Assembly: GCA_937886325.1 (NCBI GenBank)
Contig: CALABV010000152.1
Location: forward strand, 1 to 19,388
Direction: 5' to 3'
Source: an uncultured Geobacter sp.
Lineage (GTDB): Bacteria > Desulfobacterota > Desulfuromonadia > Geobacterales > Geobacteraceae
Length of the DNA: 19,388 nt
The position numbers and the translations under genes were made by a program. The notes under the pieces were generated by a model, which did not search any database, was not told the DNA's origin, and worked only from the letters and a program-made list of their open reading frames with translations. Below, in pieces: positions 16,201 to 19,388 of the stretch (positions are counted from its first letter, which is position 1; each line of letters begins with the position of its first letter).

Positions 16201-16404
16201 GACGTTGCAATCGCACGGGCTATCATTGCCCTGGCGCGTACACTTAATCTTCAGGTAACGGCGGAAGGGGTGGAGACGCTGGATCAATCGGACTTTTTCA
16301 TTCGTGAGGGGTGTAATGTCATCCAGGGAAATCTTGTCGGCAAGCCGATACCGGGCGACGAACTACTCACGCTTCTCTCCAAAGATAACTACCTGAATTC
16401 GTGA
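13288..16404 (+). CDS. dCache-PAS-PAS-GGDEF-EAL cyclic di-GMP enzyme
   Basis: A 1038-residue inner-membrane sensor that should make and/or break cyclic di-GMP. Order: helix about 17-40, periplasmic double Cache domain about 45-295, helix about 300-314, PAS 1 about 337-455, PAS 2 about 480-598, GGDEF about 605-770, EAL about 785-1035. The GGDEF motif (RMGGDEF, 687-691) is intact, as is the inhibitory RxxD five residues before it (RKSD, 678-681). The EAL domain keeps EALIRW (815-820), ELTES, DDFGTG (936-941), KID and TAEGVET, so both activities look possible; the family often uses one. The start is GTG at 13288: an in-frame TAG lies at 13255, a weak AGGCGG is upstream, and the first helix begins 17 residues later. 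The stop codon lies within a repeat copy (see 16400). Confidence 0.93.
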   Translation: MGIQTKVSDTKNSPSVPIPLVATGIVLINLFVIVLAGLSLRQSRIQCENRAAVTTQNLAQVLEQSVNGSFSKIDMTLLSIVDEIEGRLANGDSDQRDMGSFLARKSRQLPELEAIRMTNTEGEIVVGGGTGRSLKSVADRHYFKKLKSDPDTGLVLSKPVESRVTGAWVLILARSIKKPDGSFAGVVYGVVPLEYFRKLLATVDVGKRGVISLRDGDLGIIARYPDPRGTPGTVGIKGLSKEFQKLLATGQKTGTFTARPPVDNIRRLYTFRKSSKFPIYINVGLATDDILAEWRRDHIKTAAVVLLFCLFTLGTSRRIVKDWKLRNEAVKALVSQEAKFRTFADYTHDWEFWLDPDGSFIHSSPSCKRITGYEAEEFYSDPGLLLRVIHTEDRERYTLFQREVLTGNNSDCLVFRILRADGAEQWLELVFHPIIDESGAFLGTRGSIRDISKRKLAEQRLADLNEERLLAVEKLRNSEATLRSITSSTRDAIVMVDDKGKISFWNEAAEQIFGWKKTEAVGKDIHPLIIPENLHGAFLDGMRRFSASGTGAAIGTTTELPALRRDTTEIPVEISLSSVNLKGRWYGVGIIRDIRERKRIEAEIEHLAYHDALTGLPNRLLLDDRLSQAIAHAAREGYMTAVLMFDLDNFKSVNDTLGHPAGDRLLKKVVERVRKQLRKSDTIARMGGDEFIVVLSEIHVPEDAAHTAHNLLEKFSEPFELDQQEIYTSASVGISLYPIDGVTTEALLKNADIAMYHAKQHGRNSFHFYTEEINRRTEERLLLENELRHAVSREEFVLHYQPCFDLQSGEVGGVEALIRWEHPQRGLLAPNRFISIAEETGLIIPIGEWVVKCACRYLRELHRSGLTWMTMSLNVSGKQLRSPNLIGLIGVVLAEIDVDPAFLEVELTESSVMENVEESRCYMDALKMIGVKLALDDFGTGYSSLSYLKRFPLDRLKIDRSFVRDCPANGDDVAIARAIIALARTLNLQVTAEGVETLDQSDFFIREGCNVIQGNLVGKPIPGDELLTLLSKDNYLNS

Positions 16405-16460
16405 TGTCTGAATGACGAGGCGTTCCGCGAAGGCGAAGGCGTAAAGACGTCGCGGACTCA
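16400..16460 (+). repeat. Intergenic inverted repeat, copy A (compact)
   Basis: Two blocks here recur in inverted orientation at 19222-19387. Block 1 (16400-16422, begins CGTGATGTCTGAATG) matches 19365-19387 at 22 of 23 bases. Block 2 (16423-16460, begins TTCCGCGAAGGCGAAGGCG) matches 19222-19259 at 34 of 38. In this copy the blocks abut. Block 2 can fold by TCCGCGA (16424-16430) with TCGCGGA (16450-16456). The TGA stop of the GGDEF-EAL gene (16402-16404) lies inside block 1. Confidence 0.9.
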
Positions 16461-16470
16461 GGAAAGAGAG

Positions 16471-16620
16471 ATGGGCGTTGAACCGCATGAAAATTCACCA
16501 CGAAGAAAGTATGAGATGGGCGGACGGTTATCCGTTTTTCGACGATTTCATATTATTTTCCGAGGGTTCGTTTGCGGAAAAAATAAGTTGTCTGTCATTG
16601 ACTGTGATTCAATCGAATGA
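16471..16620 (+). CDS. Possible small protein, 49 residues
   Basis: ATG at 16471 follows AGGAAAGAGAG with good spacing and opens a 49-residue frame beginning MGVEPHENSPRRKYEMGG and ending VIDCDSIE. The product is basic and rich in Arg and Phe in the middle (FRRFHIIFRGF). I recognise no family. A second overlapping frame (16487-16675) begins MKIHHEESMRW but has no ribosome site. Either could be a remnant or chance; the good ribosome site is the only support. Confidence 0.25.
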   Translation: MGVEPHENSPRRKYEMGGRLSVFRRFHIIFRGFVCGKNKLSVIDCDSIE

Positions 16621-16705
16621 TATCTTTTCCCAAATAGAACAGCATTATGGGGAAGGGGTTGCTGTCGAGGTGTGATGATTCACTATCCTGAAAGGAGGAA
16701 ATGCA

Positions 16706-17065
16706 ATGGAAGAGCAAAGGGTCGATCAGGTACCACCACCGGTTCCAACGGAAGAGTATGACAGGGAGGATGTTGAGAAGAACAAGGTGATGGCGGTTCT
16801 GGCGTATATTCTCTTTCTGATCCCGCTTTTGGCGGCAAAGGAGTCGAAATTCGCCATGTTCCACACCAATCAGGGATTGGTGCTGTTTCTCGCGGCGGTT
16901 GCGGTGAACATCGTCGGTGGAATAATCCCGATACTGGGATGGTTCGTGATCCTGCCATTGGGCAACCTGCTTGTTTTCATCCTGGCTATCATGGGTATTA
17001 TCAACGCCGCCAAGGGTGAGGCAAAGCCGCTGCCGCTCATCGGAGGAATCAAAATTCTGAAATAG
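16706..17065 (+). CDS. Small Tic20/DUF4870-like membrane protein
   Basis: The 119-residue protein has a polar, Pro-rich N-terminus (about 1-26) and three to four hydrophobic segments: VMAVLAYILFLIPLLAA, QGLVLFLAAVAVNIVGG, IPILGWFVILPLGNLLVF and probably ILAIMGIINAAKG. The phrase FAMFHTNQGLVLF between the first two is typical of the DUF4870/Tic20-like family of small bacterial membrane proteins, whose function is not settled. AGGAGG (16693-16698) lies 7 nt before the ATG. It is a single gene between the GGDEF-EAL gene and tgt, with a terminator behind it. Confidence 0.85.
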   Translation: MEEQRVDQVPPPVPTEEYDREDVEKNKVMAVLAYILFLIPLLAAKESKFAMFHTNQGLVLFLAAVAVNIVGGIIPILGWFVILPLGNLLVFILAIMGIINAAKGEAKPLPLIGGIKILK

Positions 17066-17114
17066 TTTTTGAGCCGGGCAGGGGACATCCTGCCGGAACG
17101 TGATGAGAAATGAC

Positions 17115-17155
17115 AGGCGCAGGCCGCGGATTGAGCGGTCCCTGCGCCTTTTTTT
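17115..17155 (+). terminator. Terminator after the Tic20-like gene
   Basis: AGGCGCAGG (17115-17123) pairs with CCTGCGCCT (17141-17149), with inner CCGC/GCGG pairing, followed by a run of seven T. It stands 6 nt beyond the end of the convergent tgt gene and may also help end that transcript, although the minus-strand T run is weaker. Confidence 0.88.
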
Positions 17156-17161
17156 GTCGCC

Positions 17162-18292
17162 TCAGGATTTCCGGGTTTTCTCCCCCTCCATGTACGTCGC
17201 GAGGAAGTCCCTTTTATAGCCGGAAAACCGACCCTCCTCGATGGCCAGACGGATCTCGACCATAAGGTTCAGGTAAAAGTGTACGTTGTGGATGCTTGCA
17301 AGGATCGCGGAGAGGACCTCGTTGGAAACGAACAGGTGGTGGAGGTAGGCCCGGGTGAAATTGGCGCAGGTGTAGCAGGTGCAGTTCGGTTCTATTGGGT
17401 AGAAATCCCGACGGTATTTTCTGTTGGTGAGGCGGATCCGGCCGCGGTTGGTGAAGAGGGTGGCGCTTCGCGCATATCGTGTGGGAATGACGCAGTCGAA
17501 CATGTCCATTCCCCGTTCAACGCTTTCCAGGATATCCTCCGGCAAGCCGACACCCATCAGGTAGCGCGGTTTGTCCTCCGGCAGGTGGGGGGCGGTGACC
17601 TCCACCACCTTCTTCAGGAGTTCCAGTCCTTCGCCGACGCTGACACCTCCGATGGCGTAGCCGGGAAAGTCCATTTCCACCAATTCCTTTGCGCACATGG
17701 CACGCAGATCGTCGAACACGCTCCCCTGGACGATGGCGAAAAGCGCCTGGTCAGGCCGGTTGTGGGCCTGTTTGCACTCTTTCGCCCAACGAAGCGTCTT
17801 GAGGGTGGAGCGGGCCGCGTAGTTTTTGTCGCACGGGTAGGGTATGCATTCATCAAAGGCCATGATGATGTCGGCGCCCAGTTGCTCCTGGATGGCCATG
17901 GCCTTGGCAGGGTCGAGGAACACCTCTTCGCCGGTGATCTCGTGCCGGAAGAAGGCGCCTTCTTCGGTTATACGCTTGTTGGGGAGGGAAAAGACCTGGA
18001 ACCCGCCGGAGTCGGTGAGGATGGGGCGGTTCCACCCCATGAAGCTGTGGAGCCCTCCGGCTTTTTCCACCAGGGCCTCGCCCGGGCGCAGATGGAGGTG
18101 GTAGGTGTTGCAAAGGAGGATCTGTACGCCTGTCTCCTCGACCTGTCGGGGTGTCATTGCTTTCATGGCGGCATGGGTGCCGACAGGCATGAAGATTGGT
18201 GTCTCGATCCTGCCGTGGGGTGTCTCAAGGACACCGCGCCGTGCGGAGCAGGAAGGGTCTTTGTGTTTGAGGGTGAAGTGGAACTGATTCAT
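17162..18292 (-). CDS. tgt: Queuine/preQ1 tRNA-ribosyltransferase (TGT)
   Basis: The 376-residue enzyme exchanges guanine-34 for preQ1 in tRNAs with GUN anticodons (Asp, Asn, His, Tyr), a step of queuosine synthesis in the cytoplasm. The TIM barrel carries the expected residues: D94 in LTDSGGFQVF, D147 in FDECIPY, the base-specific loop IVQGSV, GGVSVGE, and the nucleophile D266 in DCVIPTR. Zinc is held by C304, C306, C309 and H335. Length and motifs are those of ordinary bacterial TGT. No strong ribosome site precedes the ATG at 18292. No queA, yajC or secD lies beside it; it is a single minus-strand gene convergent with the Tic20-like gene and divergent from sdhC. Confidence 0.98.
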   Translation of the reverse strand: MNQFHFTLKHKDPSCSARRGVLETPHGRIETPIFMPVGTHAAMKAMTPRQVEETGVQILLCNTYHLHLRPGEALVEKAGGLHSFMGWNRPILTDSGGFQVFSLPNKRITEEGAFFRHEITGEEVFLDPAKAMAIQEQLGADIIMAFDECIPYPCDKNYAARSTLKTLRWAKECKQAHNRPDQALFAIVQGSVFDDLRAMCAKELVEMDFPGYAIGGVSVGEGLELLKKVVEVTAPHLPEDKPRYLMGVGLPEDILESVERGMDMFDCVIPTRYARSATLFTNRGRIRLTNRKYRRDFYPIEPNCTCYTCANFTRAYLHHLFVSNEVLSAILASIHNVHFYLNLMVEIRLAIEEGRFSGYKRDFLATYMEGEKTRKS

Positions 18293-18319
18293 GGGTGTAT
18301 TCTTTCTGAAAATCCGAGG

Positions 18320-18349
18320 TTGACAAAAACCGGAGTTTGTTGGTATTTT
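18320..18349 (+). promoter_or_regulatory. Possible sigma-70 promoter upstream of sdhC
   Basis: TTGACA (18320-18325) and TATTTT (18344-18349) are 18 nt apart. It would give an untranslated leader of about 245 nt before sdhC. The 309-nt stretch 18293-18601 between tgt and sdhC holds nothing else I can support; no gene is seen. Confidence 0.4.
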
Positions 18350-18601
18350 TCAAAACTTGCGTTTGCGGACCCGCCTTTATTACCAGATAGGCCGCGGAAA
18401 AGCAACACGTACTGAGAGGCGCGAACGTCCATACCGTTATCTGCCACAGTGCCTTCATTCCTGCTGATTTCTTTCGCGCCGTTTTCCGTTCCGTTCGATG
18501 GAATCCGATAAAAATCCGATTCTGTACTCAATCGGTGAAATGTCTTTGCCTGACCGAGTGCAGGATCAAGACACCGCACCACAGAGAGGAGAGTTTTTCC
18601 C

Positions 18602-19219
18602 TTGGCGACAAAAAGCATGTATTCATTTTATCTCCGCCGAATCCATTCCCTTACGGGAGTGCTTCCCATCGGCGCTTTTCTCTTGGAACACTTCTTCACC
18701 AACAGCTTTGCCATGTTCGGTCCCGAGGTCTACAACTCCAAGGTCGAGTTTTTCATGGGACTTCCCTACATCCTCCTGATTGAGATTTCACTCATCTGGA
18801 TTCCAATTCTGTTCCATGCCCTGTACGGACTCTACATCATATATTCGGGACAGGCGAATGTCTTCCGATTCGGCTATGCCCGGAACTGGATGTACCTGCT
18901 GCAAAGGATAACCGGCGTGGCAGCGTTCAGCTTCATTGTCTACCATGTGTACGCAACGCGCATCTCCGGATTGATTACGGGCGAACATGTCAGTTTTGAA
19001 ATGGTTCAGAGGAGCCTGGAAAATCCGCTGATACTGATATTCTATGTTCTCGGAATTGTCTCGGCCTCCTACCACCTGGGGAACGGTCTTTTCGGATTTC
19101 TGATTACCTGGGGCATCGCCATCGGTGAAAAAACCCAGCGGGCGCTGAGCCTCGGATGCGTTGCCATCTCAATGGGGATGACCGTTTTCGGCCTGGCGGC
19201 TTTGAGCTATTTTCTTTAA
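18602..19219 (+). CDS. sdhC: Succinate dehydrogenase/fumarate reductase cytochrome b558 subunit
   Basis: The 205-residue haem-b membrane anchor passes electrons between the quinone pool and the iron-sulfur subunit. It has five hydrophobic helices and the His residues expected of the dihaem b558 type: H15 (RRIHSLTG), H30 (LEHFFTNS), one in LFHALYG, one in VYHVYATR and one in SYHLGNGLFGF. Start is TTG at 18602 with AGGAG (18587-18591) 10 nt upstream; the in-frame ATG at 18617 would lie 25 nt from that site and drop five residues. sdhA and sdhB normally follow at once, but here a repeat element begins 2 nt after the stop and fills the remaining 169 nt, so their presence cannot be judged. Confidence 0.93.
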   Translation: MATKSMYSFYLRRIHSLTGVLPIGAFLLEHFFTNSFAMFGPEVYNSKVEFFMGLPYILLIEISLIWIPILFHALYGLYIIYSGQANVFRFGYARNWMYLLQRITGVAAFSFIVYHVYATRISGLITGEHVSFEMVQRSLENPLILIFYVLGIVSASYHLGNGLFGFLITWGIAIGEKTQRALSLGCVAISMGMTVFGLAALSYFL

Positions 19220-19221
19220 CG

Positions 19222-19387
19222 TGAATCCGCGGCGCCTTCACGCCTTCGCCTTCGCGGAAAACCTCGGTTTCTCGCATTGGCATGGTTTGAACCGGTTCGA
19301 CGAAGTTCACCCGGCGTAACCGGCTGAAGCACTATCGGCGACGTTCAAACCCCGGCATTCCGCTCGCCTCGGCATTCAGACATCACG
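19222..19387 (-). repeat. Intergenic inverted repeat, copy B (with 105-nt insert)
   Basis: This is the inverted counterpart of 16400-16460. Block 2 is at 19222-19259 and block 1 at 19365-19387. Between them lie 105 nt (19260-19364) absent from copy A. CCTCGG occurs at both edges of the extra segment (19262-19267, 19367-19372). The extra segment has nested pairing: GGTTTGAAC (19284-19292) with GTTCAAACC (19343-19351), and CCGGTT (19292-19297) with AACCGG (19318-19323). It looks like a small structured mobile or RNA-forming element. The copy may continue beyond the window. Confidence 0.88.
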
Positions 19388-19388
19388 G

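Noticed and set aside
17279..18415. 378-residue + strand frame across tgt
   Set aside because: It is the antisense shadow of tgt, whose zinc and active-site residues are all on the minus strand.

Overview
The window looks like part of a chromosome of a free-living anaerobic or microaerophilic bacterium, most plausibly a Desulfuromonas/Geobacter-like member of the former Deltaproteobacteria. This placement is tentative. It rests on moderately high GC, a b558-type SdhC, a PerR/flavodiiron/rubredoxin cluster, a large sensory GGDEF-EAL protein, a sigma-28-type promoter at a lone cheW, and a type I-E CRISPR array. No rRNA, transposase or integrase gene was seen.

Left end (1-2433): the leader-distal part of a type I-E CRISPR array, with 40 repeats of 29 bp, 39 whole spacers and one cut spacer. 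It reads on the + strand; its leader and any cas genes would lie to the left, outside the window. Two spacers translate into motifs I recognise: one fits an HK97-type prohead protease, the other a TrbB/VirB11-type conjugation ATPase. One spacer is present twice.

Middle left (2434-8070): a minus-strand terminator facing the array, a Cys-rich lipoprotein of unknown function (+), a tRNA-Gly(GCC) with its own promoter and terminators, and a minus-strand pair made of an exported double-Cache sensor-like protein and a PreA-type FMN/Fe-S oxidoreductase. After these comes a membrane protein fusing a thioredoxin-like CPHC domain to a DsbD/CcdA-like electron conduit.

Middle (8090-13290): divergent from the redox fusion is cheW with a near-consensus sigma-28 promoter, then glutamine-dependent NAD synthetase (nadE). 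Two strong hairpins separate nadE from a convergent minus-strand oxidative-stress operon: perR-like regulator, flavodiiron protein, and a 39-residue rubredoxin. The regulator promoter overlaps a good Fur/PerR-type 7-1-7 box, so autoregulation by metal or peroxide is a reasonable inference.

Right part (13288-19388): a 1038-residue dCache-PAS-PAS-GGDEF-EAL protein with both catalytic motifs and the inhibitory site intact, a small Tic20/DUF4870-like membrane protein, tgt (queuosine tRNA modification, minus strand) and sdhC (cytochrome b subunit of succinate dehydrogenase/fumarate reductase). Two inverted copies of an undescribed intergenic repeat bracket this last block. One copy supplies the stop codon of the GGDEF-EAL gene; the other starts 2 nt after the sdhC stop, carries a 105-nt extra segment, and stands where sdhA would be expected.

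I did not find one clearly new multi-gene system. The most unusual items are the inverted intergenic repeat pair, the identifiable spacer targets, the PreA/Cache pairing without PreT, and the regulatory sites at cheW and perR.
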